Shown here in pieces: positions 23,880 to 36,074 of a DNA stretch of 64,000 nucleotides. Numbering within the stretch: the first letter of the stretch is position 1; every line of letters begins with the position of its first letter. Position numbers and translations under genes: made by a program. This stretch comes from Dipteris shenzhenensis. Lineage: Eukaryota; Polypodiophyta; Polypodiopsida; Gleicheniales. The notes beneath the pieces were generated by a model. It was given only the letters and a program-made list of their open reading frames with translations, had not been told where the DNA came from and ran no database searches. Location of the stretch: the NCBI GenBank assembly GCA_047967505.1, contig CM106541.1. One strand, 5' to 3'.

Positions 23880-24300
23880 GCTGGCAAAGATGGAGCAGTG
23901 AGAGGGAAAGAGTAGTAAGGAAGAGGAAGGAGGAGAAGCAGATGAGGGCAAGAGGAAGAGGAGGAGGAGAGTAGGGCGACAGGTATAGAAGGGAGGGAAG
24001 GAGCTACTGTAGAAGGAAGGAGGAGGGGAGAGATGCTATAGAGGGAGGAGGAGGGGAGAGATTTTGCAGGAGGGAGGAGCAGAGGAGAGGAAGCCTGGGC
24101 GGCTAGAGAAGGAGGGGAGAGGAAGGAGGGAGGAGGAGCCAGAAGGAGGAGGAGGAGGCCCGGAGAGGGAGGAGGAGGAGCAAGACAGAGGAGGGGAGAG
24201 GAGGAGGGAGGGGGAGGGAGGGAGGGAGAGGGAGAGATAGGAGGAGGGAGGGAGGGAGGGAGGGAGGGAGAGAGAGAGAGAGGGAGGGAGGGAGATTTGA
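23880..24300 (+). repeat. purine-rich GGAGGGA-type tract
   Basis: The plus strand is almost entirely A and G with GGGA and GAGGAGG runs. It separates the minus-strand gene ending its 5' side at 23830 from the plus-strand ORFs beginning at 24480. Pro/Ser/Leu-rich frames on the minus strand here are artefacts. Confidence 0.85.
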
Positions 24301-24476
24301 GATTTGAAATTCAAATTTCAAAAAGTGGCCCCCTCCCCTCATTGATGGGGGGAGAGGTGGGCTCAAATGTGGGCTTAACCCACCTAGGTTGGGCTGGTTA
24401 GTCCTCTTTGGGACCCTCCAAGCCCCAGTGCATTAGCCCACTAAGCATTCACTAATCCATTCCGTATGAGGCCCTT

Positions 24477-25395
24477 TTGAGACCCCAATTCTCCCCTAAT
24501 GTCAATGGACACAAATCATTTATGGAGTGTGCCATACGTGTTACTAGAATGAATAATCCCTTGGAGGAGACTACATTAGTTCTCACAAAAAACAAAGCAC
24601 TTAACATGGATGAAATTAAAGGCTTGCAAGTATTCATTTCTCACGTTAGGAGTATGATGCAAAAATACCTAGAGCAGTCTGAGAAAAATATGTAGATAAT
24701 CATGGCAAATGAATCTCTTCTCAAACATCTAAAAGAGCAAGAAAATTAAAACGAGCATAGAATACTCAGATCTATTTTGGTTGCAACAAATTGAGTCAAG
24801 AGAAGATTCTGCATTTGCTAGAGAGTCGACTATAGCTAAAGATATGGAAGAAGCTGAGCAATGCCTTTTGCCTCATAAATTTTGTGGTAGGAAGGGTGAT
24901 AAGCCGTTGCCAGAGTTTGTACCATCCGATGAAAGCCAAGAGGGACTTTTTGTTGCCATTTGTGCATTAGATCCAAATCCAAGATCAGAGTTGGATGACC
25001 AAGGGAGACCAATTTGAGTTGCAAAGGTTGCTCGGATAGCAAGGGATGAAATGGGAATCCCTAGCACATTCACAACATTATGGTATGAACCCAAACCATT
25101 AAAAAATCTCTCAAAGAGGTATACCATGAAACAACTTTATGAGGGTTGTTTGGAAAAGAAACGGGAATGGGTTCCAAATAAAGAGGGCTTGGCTAAAGTG
25201 GAGGTGAGTATCATCATCCATTGTTGGAAATCAAGGACTCGAAATCTTAAAAAGAAGCATGGCTATGATGTGGAAAAAAGTATCACGATCCCTGACAGCA
25301 GCCTCGCACATATCAAACATTGTTTGGGTAGACTTGATCCAAGTAAAGATGCAGTGACAGAGTCTGATAACTCAGAAAGAGATTCTGAAGCATAA
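24477..25395 (+). pseudogene. unrecognised plus-strand gene remnant
   Basis: Two blocks: 24477-24695 (RPQFSPNVNGHKSFMECAIR...) and 24781-25395 (QQIESREDSAFARE...DNSERDSEA). The second is a 205-codon frame broken only by a TGA at 25015-25017, between GRPI and VAKVARIARDEMG, where CGA (Arg) is a likely ancestor. It is charged, ends in an acidic Ser/Glu tail and has a basic patch (RNLKKKHGYD). I recognise no domain. Its divergent position across the purine tract from the 20990-23830 gene suggests the two might be partners in one element, but nothing proves this. Confidence 0.45.
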
Positions 25396-25469
25396 GAGCA
25401 AATATGTCCCTATGTGGCGGTCCCCTCTCGGTGATCTTATACATCATTTTCCAAAATGGTGTATCTTTA

Positions 25470-25760
25470 CACCACCTCTATGTTAATATGAACAACTCTT
25501 GAATTCTATCGATTAATAATTAAGTTTAAAATAAGAAAGTAATTATTAATTAATCAAAAAACTAGTTAGTAATAAAAGTAATTAATAATTACAGAATTAA
25601 CAAAATGTAATAAAAATGAATAAGTTTATAATTAATAAAAATTATTTAGTAATAGAAAAGGATTAGTAATAAAAATTAATTAATAATTAATAAAATAATA
25701 AAAAATGAATAGAAATTAATAACTAAAGAATTAATTATGAATTTAAAAAATAACTAAAAA
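25470..25760. repeat. AT-rich TAATAATTAA tract
   Basis: Dense TAATAATTAAT/AATAAAAAT repetition with almost no G or C. It follows the end of the 24781-25395 ORF. Confidence 0.75.
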
Positions 25761-27200
25761 TTAGCTAGTAATAGAAGGCTCAAGCATTATGCGGACATGT
25801 AAGGACCAAGCCCTATGTGGCCACATATTTAGGGGTGTGTCACATGTGGCCCCCTCGCATTCACTTTCTCGCTTACTATACTTGAACCTTTGCTTCCACA
25901 TATCATAATTTGCAGAGATAGATATATATGGTGTTGTAAAAACACCCTTTTTTGAGTCTAGTAGGTCAATATCAAGTGGAGGTGATTGGTTTGGGAAAAA
26001 AGTCCAAAACAAGAGAAAAAGTCCAAAAATTATGAATACTCTGTTTATATTAAAGGCATCTCCTCATGAGACATAGGCCATATTGAGAATGGACTCTAGT
26101 CTGTAGAATCTCTTAATTACACGTCCGATATCTTGGTGGCTAGAGAACTTGTAGCGATTTTGAAGATGAACTTTTTATAAGGTAGTACTTGAGAGGTGGA
26201 ATACCCTTAGTGTATGCAATAGTTGATGCAAAGTTTATTTGCATGAAAACATATTCGCACCATGGCTCCTTTCTCTCACAAAGAATTACCTGAGTGGGAA
26301 AAATTCTACTTTTGATAAGAGAAATTGTCATTTATTTCCCATATGTGGAGCCGCTTGATGGGTCCTCTCAATATGCCCGAGGATGCACACTGCAGACAAT
26401 AGGGTTCCATGTCCTAAATGCATAGAAGGTCCTCCCACTCCTACCTCTCATTGGGCATCCTTGGAAAGTCCAACTTGCAACACTATGGCGATCAAGGTTT
26501 TGCCTCGAAAGCCATGATATAACAAATTCCCAATGCAAGCTGGAGCTCGACAATGTTTTGCGATGAGCCCTTGGTTGGGAATATTAACGGTGATTAGGTG
26601 AGATATAATCGATTGAGTGCAAGAAAAGCTATGTTGCATGCACCAACATTTGGAAATCACCTGAGGGCAATTGCATTGTTAAGGATGAACACCAGGCCGG
26701 AACTCGTGGATGCGAGGGTTATAGAGGGTTTTATAACCAAGCAAGCACAATGACGCAAGGGAGCCATATGAGGAGCTTTGTATAGAGAGCAAATGGTACA
26801 TGTGAAAAGATTTGAAAGACACCTTAAGGACTGTCAATAGAGAGAAATATTGGAAGGATGGAGAGAGCCGCTCACAAAAAGCAATCATTGCATGCCCATA
26901 TCTTTCAGACTAAATGCAATATGAAAGATGTGGCGAAGAATAGCTATACAAGCACCACGATGTCTCTGACATGGAGAACATGATGATCATCTTCACTGAG
27001 AGGATGGACACAACTCATGATTTGCATCCAATGGTTCAAGGTCATGAAATGAAATCTAAGGGGGGACATTGTTCCTGTGGTCATAAGCACGGTTCTGGTA
27101 CACATCTCGTATACCATTAATCTCGCTATTAGCTTAGCTAATATAGATCCATTAACATTAATCTCGTATAGGTCCATTGATCTCGGTAATAGATCATCCG
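25761..27200. other. no recognised gene; 3' flank of the LHT gene
   Basis: Short frames only. At 27100-27200 the phrase ATTAATCTCG recurs with variations (TTAATCTCGCTATTAG, TTAATCTCGTATAGG, TTGATCTCGGTAATAG) just downstream of the LHT stop, where the 3' untranslated region should lie. Confidence 0.4.
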
Positions 27201-27206
27201 AATTTT

Positions 27207-29597
27207 TCACACACTGGTTTTGGGCCAGTCTTTTGAGTAAAAACTATAGGTCGAGGCAGTCACGATGATCTGCCGCAAACCCCCAATTGAGGACACTAAC
27301 ATGAGCAGCACTCCTAGAATGATGCAGACCTGCAAAGCGTTAACAATAATATAATCATTTGATAAGATGTAGAATGGATGGATTGGTTCCTATATACAGG
27401 ACGCTTATGTACTATTACTTTCAAATCTTCTTCAACTACGGAGTATTAAAGACATACCCAATTTGTAATCCACGAAAGACTGAATGGCTTTGGTTTGTAG
27501 ATGACAAGCCACATGATGCAAGGTAGCTGCAGGAGCGACGAGATATTAAAATGTCAGAGCAGGCATACGGAAATTGCTATGTAAGTGTTTGATGTGTAAT
27601 TCAATGAAGCAACGATTGGTCACTTACGAAATAAGTTGTCGGGGCGAATGCAAAGCCTCCGAAAAAACCGAGGAGATCAGAGAAGAAGGGGAAAGTCATT
27701 GCTACGAAGCATGTGAAAGCTGCACCCGACAAAGCTTCCCTTTAGCTGTTTAGCAATTAAGCCCGAAAGGATTCAAAAGACTACATGTGGATCTCTCTTA
27801 CCAACGTAGGCAGAGCGAGAGACGAGGCGGAGCACGATCCCAGAAGGGAAATGCAGCTTCTTCACCAGAAATGTTTCCAGCATGTCAAAGACTGGCATCG
27901 CAAAAATCTGTAGGAAGCAAATACAGTTTGATTGCCATGCAAATTGGCGAATTCCGTCAAACTTATTCCCAAGCAAACCAAGTATGAACAGCTGACCTGA
28001 TAGGCGCCGATCATATGCACCGCAACCATCATGTTTGCAGCAGCAATCAGCCACTGGGGACTCTCAAGACTCGACAAAATGTTGTCTTTCACGGAGTTGC
28101 CGAAAGCCCAGTATCCCGCCAACGACACCGGAAAGTAACACAGGGCAACGATGATATAAGCAACCAGAACTCCTCGCATCATGGGAATCTTCGATGGCTT
28201 CTCTTGGGTAGACGGTATGGTGGCCTGGATTTCCAACACCACGTTGTGCCCGGCATACGCGAATGCCACCGTCCCTAAGGCGTTGAAAACATTGAACACA
28301 GCATTCGGGGTAGTTGTAAAGTTATACTCATAGGAAACGCAGCTCCGAGCTCCGTGATGTACCGATGCCGCCCAAGCAATGGTCGAGTAGCTGGGGGCAA
28401 AAAACCCAAAGTCCGAATTCATCAGTTCTTCCAATCTGACAACTGAATACTGCTCTGATCATCGAATTGCACTCCGATTTTCAAGGTTTTGGCAGAAAGA
28501 CAGAGAACGCGAACCTTAGAGACATCACAGTTGCAGCCGCTGATATTAAAACTATGGAGTTCAAATTGGGTAGTTGCGAGAGAACAAAGTGAGCACATCC
28601 GAAGATCAAGATCCAGGTAGACGGACGCTGTTTCCTGCACTTACTGCAAACCAAGTCGTGAAAGTTGCTGAGGGACTTCCCCCCTGTGATCATGTAGACG
28701 ATGTCCACCCCCACCTCTACCAGCAATTGCTGGGGCACCACGATCCATAAGCCCAGCTCTTTACCGAATGCGTACTGCCCCAGCTCGTGGTATCTGTCTA
28801 AACGCTTTCCAGGTACCATTTCGTGCATCTGAACCATCTGCCATATAGTGAAGAGGGTAATTAACCAAGATAAGACGAGTACTAACACTCCAGGGCCCCT
28901 GCAATCAATTATGTGGTTTGAACGACATCAGGGATTCGGCACATGAGCAGTCTGATATAAATATTGTATCCACGAATAGATCTACAATGACTATACGTAT
29001 ATGTTAGCCTTGCGCAAGCTAGCCTTGCGCAAGCTACACAAGAAAATACGATGCTTGTAAAAGAATTCAATGTTCAATGAGCTGGTCGCCACAGATTTAG
29101 AGATGGTCATGAAACAAGGGCCACTCACCAACCCAGCTGAACCATCGCATATGGTAAGCCTAGCACTCCTGCTCCAACCATAGATGTAACGTTGTGGAAC
29201 GCTGAGTAATACCACTTGGCATTGCGGCTGACCCCGTTGGTCGGCGGAAGCCAATGCTCCACGACGTCCGGATCAACATTGCCTTCGTGACCGTCGCTTG
29301 TGAAAGCATTCTCGGCCTGAAAATTTTCACATTCAGGCGTTTTTGATGTCCAAGACCAAACACAATTGTCACTTATAAAAACAAGTTTGCATACAAATTT
29401 ATCACGTAATGATTAGGCGCCCTTGCTGTATAGCACAGATTTGACTGCCTAATAGCAGCTGCAGCCCTTGCATATTGATGCTGCTACATCGCGTAAAACA
29501 TAAAACGATAACATACAGAAAACGGAAACGAATGTACCCGATCAAATAAGGGAGCAGCAGATAAGCGCCTCGAAAGTTCGACATCGCCGTGATCCAT
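27207..29597 (-). CDS. LHT: lysine/histidine-transporter-like amino acid permease (AAAP family), intact
   Basis: Eight exons: 29597-29538, 29316-29129, 28898-28515, 28390-27997, 27907-27802, 27719-27628, 27526-27458, 27329-27207. All introns are GT-AG and the phases agree, giving 471 residues, close to Arabidopsis LHT1 (about 446). After a hydrophilic N-terminus (MDHGDVELS...) come the LHT hallmarks [127 protein letters not shown] and [20 protein letters not shown]. Members are plasma-membrane H+-coupled importers of neutral, acidic and basic amino acids with around 10-11 membrane helices. The start ATG is chosen because its frame leads into exon 2 and the downstream ATGs do not. It is the only gene in the window without a visible lesion. 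Substrate range cannot be read from sequence. Confidence 0.95.
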
Positions 29598-29806
29598 GAG
29601 AACTTAGCGATCTTTTCCGTCAATTGCTAAATTGCAGCAAAGCAAACCATTGCAAACCGAATCAAAATTACAGAATCGGGGCAAAACCAGATTGCGACTG
29701 GACTCTCGGGACAGGATCGAAAGTGGTATTGGCAGCTGTGAACAATGTAATTTTACCTAGATACTCGCTGTATGATTACTGAGCTCTATCGCCTGGTGCC
29801 AACAGT

Positions 29807-29816
29807 CATATTTATG
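29807..29816 (-). promoter_or_regulatory. possible TATA box of the LHT gene
   Basis: The minus strand reads GCATAAATATGAC about 210 bases upstream of the LHT start codon, a plausible TATA-like element giving a leader of about 180 bases. No other evidence supports it. Confidence 0.25.
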
Positions 29817-29829
29817 CAGCAAGTTCTTT

Positions 29830-30950
29830 TATTACGTGACCTTTCTGCAACTTTGGAGTACTGGGTAGTACGATTTTTAATCCTCGCGCTAATCCCTTAG
29901 TACCGTCGTGCAAATCATGCAAGCATACTTTTCTCTCTCCTTCTCTTGTGTGCCTGTCTGAATTAAGGTTCGGGAAAAGGCCGCTGCTTGGTCACAGTCA
30001 ATAGGAAACCTAGGGCCAACCAATGACCAACGGCTGCTGTGAAATAGTTGTGGCTAGCAAGATACTACCGTGGAGTCTGGACCAGGCTATGCAGCATAAG
30101 TTAACGCTCTAAAAAGGTCTCCCAATCTTGGAAGAACCCTTATTATTCATTGCCATGACTTGGTCAAGCCTAAACACTGCCACGCACGGAGTCGTTTGGC
30201 ACCTCGATATCAAGTCATCACCTCCTAAGGGTTCGGTTGCCCAGGTCTTCACGGAAGTCAGTTTCTGGTCTATCAATAAGTGCCAAAATGCTGTCATCGT
30301 TTTTAAGCATCTAATTAAGCCCATTTACTGCCACCTATATTCTAATTCACGCTCCAGCATTTGTCGCCAATTCGACACCATAGCCTACGTCTGCTGACCT
30401 TCTATGAACGCGCGACAGGCCCCTCAGCCAACCGTAGCCATCCTAGAGTTATGATCAAATCAGTCTTTGTAATGCTTGTAAGTTGTGTCTGTGGTCTCAC
30501 TAGAGCTCTTCAACCTGCTACAATCAGCAGCCCGCCACCTCAATACCCTCCTTCATCAGCTCGTCCTTTCACTTGCCTCTGCCCATTGCCCAACACAGCC
30601 TACACTGCCTCAAGCAGATACGAATAGATTGATCTTTTAGCCTACACTGCCAGCTCTATGCCATCACTCAACGAACCCAACGTCACACCAGACTCCTCAC
30701 CCCTGCTTTATATCGCTGCTCGCTAGCCCACAAAATGCCGTCTATGCTCGTCCAAAAGTGGCCACCCAAGTCAAGGCTTGTCTTTAAAGACCGCTATCTA
30801 GGGGCCGACCTTGATGGCCAACTCTAACCTCTAGGGACCGTCCAAGGGCAAATGCCTCTTTGGTACGGCATATCCAATCAATGTGCTAGCGCAAGGAACG
30901 TGTGGACAACGTCATTATAGAAAGAAAAAGTTTGAGGTGCACCTTCGGAA
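29830..30950. other. no recognised gene
   Basis: This is the upstream flank of the LHT gene. Base composition is more balanced than elsewhere, but the frames (up to 89 codons) show no motif. It may hold regulatory sequence that I cannot resolve. Confidence 0.4.
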
Positions 30951-30953
30951 AGG

Positions 30954-31358
30954 TAGTTTCCAAGAACATAGCACAAGGCAATGTAGCCAAATAATGTTGG
31001 TCCTCTTGTGGGTCATAGTGATGGGTTTGTGAAGAGCCTTCCTCAGAATGTAGCTCTTTTAGAAGTTACAAGAGGAGCTTCAAATGCATTCATCTAGCTG
31101 GCAATGATCTCTTAATAGTCAAGTGATATACATATTCAAAAGTCCCAACACCGAGTAGTTTCCAAGAACATGGCTCTTTTAAAAGTCAGAAGAAAAGCTT
31201 CAAATGCATTCATCTAGCTCTCAATGATCTCTTAATAGTCAAGTGACTTTCATCAAAAGTCCCCACACCCACTAGTTTCCAAGAACATAGCACAAGTAAT
31301 GTGGCCTAATCAAGTTGGAATCTTGCGGGTCATAGTTGTGGGTTCTAGAAGAATCTTC
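30954..31358. repeat. host tandem repeat, ~120-200 bp unit, interrupted by the CACTA element
   Basis: Units start TAGTTTCCAAGAACAT at 30954, 31156 and 31273. Unit 1 contains GGGTCATAGTGATGGG, then CCTTCCTCAGAATGTAGCTC. Unit 2 lacks about 85 internal bases. Unit 3 stops at 31358, where the CACTA element is inserted, and resumes at 38863-38985 (TTCCTTGGAATGTGGCTCTT to TTTCATCAAAAGTCC). Confidence 0.85.
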
Positions 31359-31388
31359 CACAACAACACAAAGCAACTATAGACGCGC
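31359..31388. repeat. left terminal inverted repeat of the CACTA element
   Basis: Thirty bases, mismatching the reverse complement of the right terminus (38833-38862) only at positions 9, 18 and 20. The inner end runs into the first TAGACGCGC subterminal motif. Confidence 0.93.
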
Positions 31389-31662
31389 TTGGTAGACGCG
31401 CAAAATAGCGGGCGCGTCTATAGGCGTTGCTTTAGTAGAGAAATTACGGGCGCGTCTATAGGCGCGGCTAAACGCTCGTTTATTTGCACGTAAATCATCG
31501 CATCTATTTGCGCGTTTGACCTGAGAAAATACGGGCCCGTTTAACATCCCGTTTATTAGCGCATCTATTTGCGCGTGTATTTGCGCGTTTATTTGCGCGT
31601 TTATTTGCGCGTTTACACTGAGAATCAGACGCGCATTTAGACGCGTAAATAGACGCGCTCCA
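31377..31662. repeat. left subterminal TAGACGCG array
   Basis: Dense copies of GCGTCTA/TAGACGCG and the variant TTTGCGCGTTTA in both orientations. In CACTA elements such subterminal repeats are the binding sites of the TNPA protein. Open frames that read through this array (Ala/Arg/Asn repeats) are artefacts. Confidence 0.9.
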
Positions 31663-31825
31663 GAGAATACAGAAAGTGAGATTTTGGTGTACATCATTGC
31701 TTTCCAAACATTGCCCATGATTACCAAAGTACATAATTTTTTGCAAGCCCACATATACAAGAATTAAGTGAAATGAGGAGAATGAGACAATATGTAAAAT
31801 AGTTTTGCCAATATCAATTGTGGGG

Positions 31826-34800
31826 CTACGGTTCAATCTCATCCTCAATGAGATCAACCCTTGCCAAACTATCTACTTCAAAATCCAAACAATTGTTTAG
31901 ATCTACAAATACATTCAACCCACTACTACTTGTGCCACTCATGTGCTCATCGAAATCAACATCTCCAATGGTAGGCTCGTCCTCACGGGTAATGTCGGCC
32001 TCAATATCTATATCTCCTATCTCATGATCATCCTCCTCTCTTGTATCACGGTCATCATCACGTCCATGGCCATGATCATCCTCCATACGCTCCATATTAG
32101 TAAATGTACTATACATCACTTTGGAACGTGGCATAATAGGTATGACATGCCACCATCTATTATTATCCACCATTGGTTGATAGACAACCTAATTCAAACA
32201 CAAATACAATCATGTTACTTTTCTTGCATCAAATATTTAAAAGCGAGTATTTTTATGTGTGTGCACAGTACCTGTTCACATTGTTGCGGTAGTACTAGTG
32301 TGTCCTTCCTACTTTGCCAAAACTTTGTGGAGTCAATAGTTACAAAGCCACTTGCATGACGTTTGATTGTTGCATTAGGGCCTCTTTCCACCACATCCTT
32401 AAACCACTTTACATCCAAAACATACACAAAGAAGCGTCGAAAGTCAAGCATAATGATATCTTGGATTATGCCACAATAATCATCCATGGCTCCATTGGCT
32501 CCCTCAAAGCTAGCAATGACGCCGCAATCTTGTGTGTTTCTCTTATCATCAATCCGTTGTGTTCGAAAATGCTTGCCCTGATACCATATAGCATTGAACA
32601 TAGTGCACTACACCAAGAAAAAATCAATTAAATAAGCAATCTAAATTATAAAAAGCTCCTAACTTATGCATAACATTCTATATACCGACCTTGCTCATGC
32701 ATCCCCTAGCATACTCCCATTCTTCCATCGTGATATGCATCCCCTCGTCTTTCTCTGCTTTCTCCATTTCATCAAGTAGCCAATCCACATGAATATCCTT
32801 TGGAAGTGCTCTTAGATGCTGAGGGTATGGCACACGAGATCCGTGGTGTGTACGAAAGAGGGCCCTTTCTTCTTGTCTTCTTGCCTTTGCATCCTCGTAT
32901 CTTGTCACCCATCTTTTCATCACATCACTATTAAGCACGCAAAAGAGGTTGATACTATTACGCAACTCCGTGTCTATTACTTTGTTGCGTCCTTTTCCTT
33001 GAGGCACAATAGAGGTCATCCTTAGGTCTTCATCATCTCTCCATAGTCGTGGGAGAGAGCTATCCACATCAACAAGAAACTCAGAAATATATACAAGTGA
33101 CTCTTGTACCAACCAACCCTCGGCCATGCTATCTTCGGGTCTTGCATTTTGTCTCACGAAGCCCTTCAACGTCTTCATGAAGCGCTCGAGGAAGAACAAC
33201 CATCGTGCATGTATAGTACCGCATATAGCAATCTCATCCACCAAATGTACTATGAGATGTAGTTGGCTTGTGAGAATAGAACGTGGAAATGTCTCCTCCA
33301 CTAAACAAACCGCCTCCACTGACATAACTCGAGCATTCTCAAGCGTGGTGGGATCTATTTCCTTTGAGCTCACATACCTCACAAGCTCGCCCATCTTGTA
33401 AATACAATCTTTCACGTCCTTTGATGCACTACGTGAAATGCTAGTAGGTAGTATGAACTGAACCCGCGAGGAGGTGGTTGATTAGTTGCTTATAGCTATT
33501 CACTCACAAATTTGAAAGGAAAAAGATATTATGCATATAAAATACTTACTTGGAGCATCTTGTGCCAATCATGAGATTTCAAGCCATATAATTGCTCTAC
33601 ACCTCTTTTCTTGCTCTTTGTAAAGGCTCCCTTCAAACACCTCATGCATCCAGTGGGAGTACGAATTGTAGTAATAGCGCGCTTCACCGTCGCCATCTCT
33701 AGCTTTGATAACATCCACGGTGCACGAGGTAAAAAAACACGCCCATTTGGTCTCTCTTGAGGCCAAGCTTCACGCATCCTCCCTGTGGTACGTAGATCCT
33801 CCCTTATGCCTGCCGAATCTCGTGTCCCATTCAAATGCTCCCAAATGGTAGATGCCACATTCTTGAAGATATGCATGGGATCGAGCAGGTGATTGATCTT
33901 GAGGTGGGACCAATATGGTAAACGATAATAATGGAGTATCTAAACAAAATAAAGTGTTAGCGTGCAATCTTTACTTCCAACCAATATAGCCAATCTTTAC
34001 TTCCAACCAATAGTTACAAATCCTTACCGGCTCATGCCAAGTGGTGGAGGAGTCGTGGAACCGTCCCAAATTCTCATCCAATCTCCCGCGGTGAGTGATT
34101 GTGGGAGGACTTCATTCCAAGGGGCAACATATCTAGGATGATCAGGTGGGAGAAATCGATGGTGATTCTCATAGATGACCTTATTCAATGCGTCTGCCCG
34201 TGAGGCAACTAGCGAAGGACCACAAACAGGACATGCATGGTAACCCGATGTAGTGAGACCTAAAACAATAGATGCAATTAAGAGTGGAAGGTGGGTTTAG
34301 GGTGCCACGTCCTTTGCCTATTCATAATTAAAAAATGCAATGCTTACCTGAACACTCGCCATAGCCTGGGAAGTCATGCATCGTCCACATCAAGACTGCT
34401 TTGCAGTTGAAGTCTCGTGACGAGGGAGGCCTGCTCACATCATGCACCTCGATACCTCTCCAAAGTATCTCTAGCTCATCAATCAAAGGCTCCAAATAAA
34501 CATCAGGGTTTTTGACTTTATGTTTTCCTGGAATTAGAAGGGACAGCATGACATGTCCTTTCTTAATAGCCATAGAGGGTGGAAGATTGTAATTCACCAA
34601 TACCACTGGCCATACACTGTAAGACGTGCTTTTGAGACCAAATGGGTTCACACCGTCCATACCCAATCCAAGTCTTAAGCTCCTAGGTTCTTCCTTGAAG
34701 CTTGGCCATGTGTCTTCAATATGCTTCCACGCAAGAGAGTCCGCGGGAGTTCTCCACTTACCATCGGTTGATCGATGGGAGGAATGCCATGACATGAGCT

Positions 34801-35743
34801 CTACAATAGATTTGCACTTGAACATATGTTGGATGCGAGGGATTATGGAAAAATGTCGCAATACCTTACGAGGCACATCCAAGGTTTTGAGATCTGCTCT
34901 ATATCTTGCCTCTCCACAAGTAGGACACTCTCTTGCATCCTTATGTAGTCCACGAAACAAAACGCAATCGTTGACACATGCATGGATGCGCTTGTAATCT
35001 AATCCTCCAAGAGAGGTCACATGTTGCCTTGCCATATCTCTTGAGGTCGGTAATTTATTCTCCCTTGGAAGCATTTTACACAATAGCCTGCACGTAAAGA
35101 CCATAAATGAGGAAAAGCATTCGAGTAATTGACCCACGCGCATAATTCACCATGTTTGCAAAATCGACTTTAAAGCTTACTTGAGTAATGCATTCAAACT
35201 TGCATTGCTCCATCCATAGATGGTTTGCAAGTTTAGTAACTCAAGGGAGGCACGTAGAACAGAGAATGTGCACCCCTCAAACAGTGGAGTCGATGCTGCG
35301 GTAAAAAGATCATCCTGCTCCATGCTATTATCCCTCCCTTGATGGACATATAAATCCCGCACCATATCATCAAACACCTCCTCCTCCACGGCTTCATGAG
35401 GTAATGGCGGAGGGCTACTATCACCATCACTCCATGCATCCGTAACGGTCCCTCCTGAAGATCCCACCTCATATCGCCGACGCTTCGCCTCCTCACGACG
35501 GGCATAGGGTAACATGTGCGGGTGTGGCACTGCATCCTGTATCAAATTAAAACGGGATCATAACTCAAACATATGAACACCCATAGGTATCTCAATCAAC
35601 CTTAACTTACAAACCCTTACCCTGTTTATGGTCACATCCCATTCTCCATACTTTGAGATATGATTGAGCGTAATCCTGCGTGCACGATACATGTTTCCTC
35701 GACATCGATCACACAGACATTTGATTTTTTGCTCCAACCACAT
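31826..35743 (-). CDS. TNP2-type CACTA transposase
   Basis: Exons inferred from GT-AG sites: 35743-35621, 35536-35181, 35087-34348, 34259-34028, 33939-33550, 33457-32690, 32607-32272, 32188-31826, about 1,100 residues. Order: a Transposase-associated motif (IKCLCDRCRGN, LNHISKYGEW); an acidic linker; the TNP2 core with CPTCGEARYR, VLRHFSIIPRIQHMFK, RLGLGMDGVNPFG, YNLPPSMAIKKGHVMLSLLI, DVYLEPLIDEL, LWTMHDFPGYGECSG and ACPVCG; then LLDPMHIFKNV; DUF4218 (HLIVHLVDEI, FLERFMKTLKGFVRQNARPE); DUF4216 (DYCGIIQDIIMLDF); and an acidic tail. It cuts and joins the element ends in the nucleus. One problem: exon 4 ends with two spare bases but exon 5 reads from phase 0, a one-base mismatch, so there is a frameshift or an unseen splice variant. 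An upstream ATG at 35806 meets TGA at codon 5, so I start at 35743. Confidence 0.9.
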
Positions 35744-35876
35744 TTCGCGATGGTGGATACGGAGGGATTCATCCTCACTGGAGCTACTTGTTCAAGATGG
35801 AGACATCCTACAAACAAACAACCCACCAAATTTGCTCTTCTTCAAATGCTTAATTCAAACTCTGTGTTGCATCTAT

Positions 35877-36010
35877 CGCTGCGTCTATAGTCGCGTCTAT
35901 CATCGCGTCTAACGGCGCGTCTAAACACGTGTCTAGTCTGTGTATTCAGACGTGACTATAGACGCGCTAATAGACGCGACTATAAACGCGCTAATAGACG
36001 CGGCTTTTTA
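35877..36010. repeat. central TAGACGCG array, TNP2 side
   Basis: Copies of GCGTCTA and TAGACGCG, with diverged TAGTCGCGTCTA forms, lie between the start of TNP2 and the start of the TNPA-like transcript. They are the same motif as in the ends of the element. Confidence 0.9.
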
Positions 36011-36027
36011 AACATGCTTTTCGGCGC

Positions 36028-36074
36028 GCCGCTCGCTTTGCTTTTCTTTTCATTACTTAAACTTCGCGAGCGGC
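36028..36074. repeat. 9-bp perfect hairpin in the central region
   Basis: GCCGCTCGC (36028-36036) and GCGAGCGGC (36066-36074) are perfect inverted repeats separated by 29 T-rich bases. They lie in the likely promoter or leader of the TNPA-like gene. Confidence 0.55.

Noticed and set aside
24036-24366. Leu/Pro/Ser-rich minus-strand frames
   Set aside because: They come from the GGAGGGA purine tract.
31377-31857. Minus-strand frames with ARANRCANKR repeats downstream of TNP2
   Set aside because: Translation of the left subterminal array; the TNP2 stop at 31826 precedes it.
34626-34997. 123-codon plus-strand frame
   Set aside because: Antisense shadow of TNP2 exon 3.
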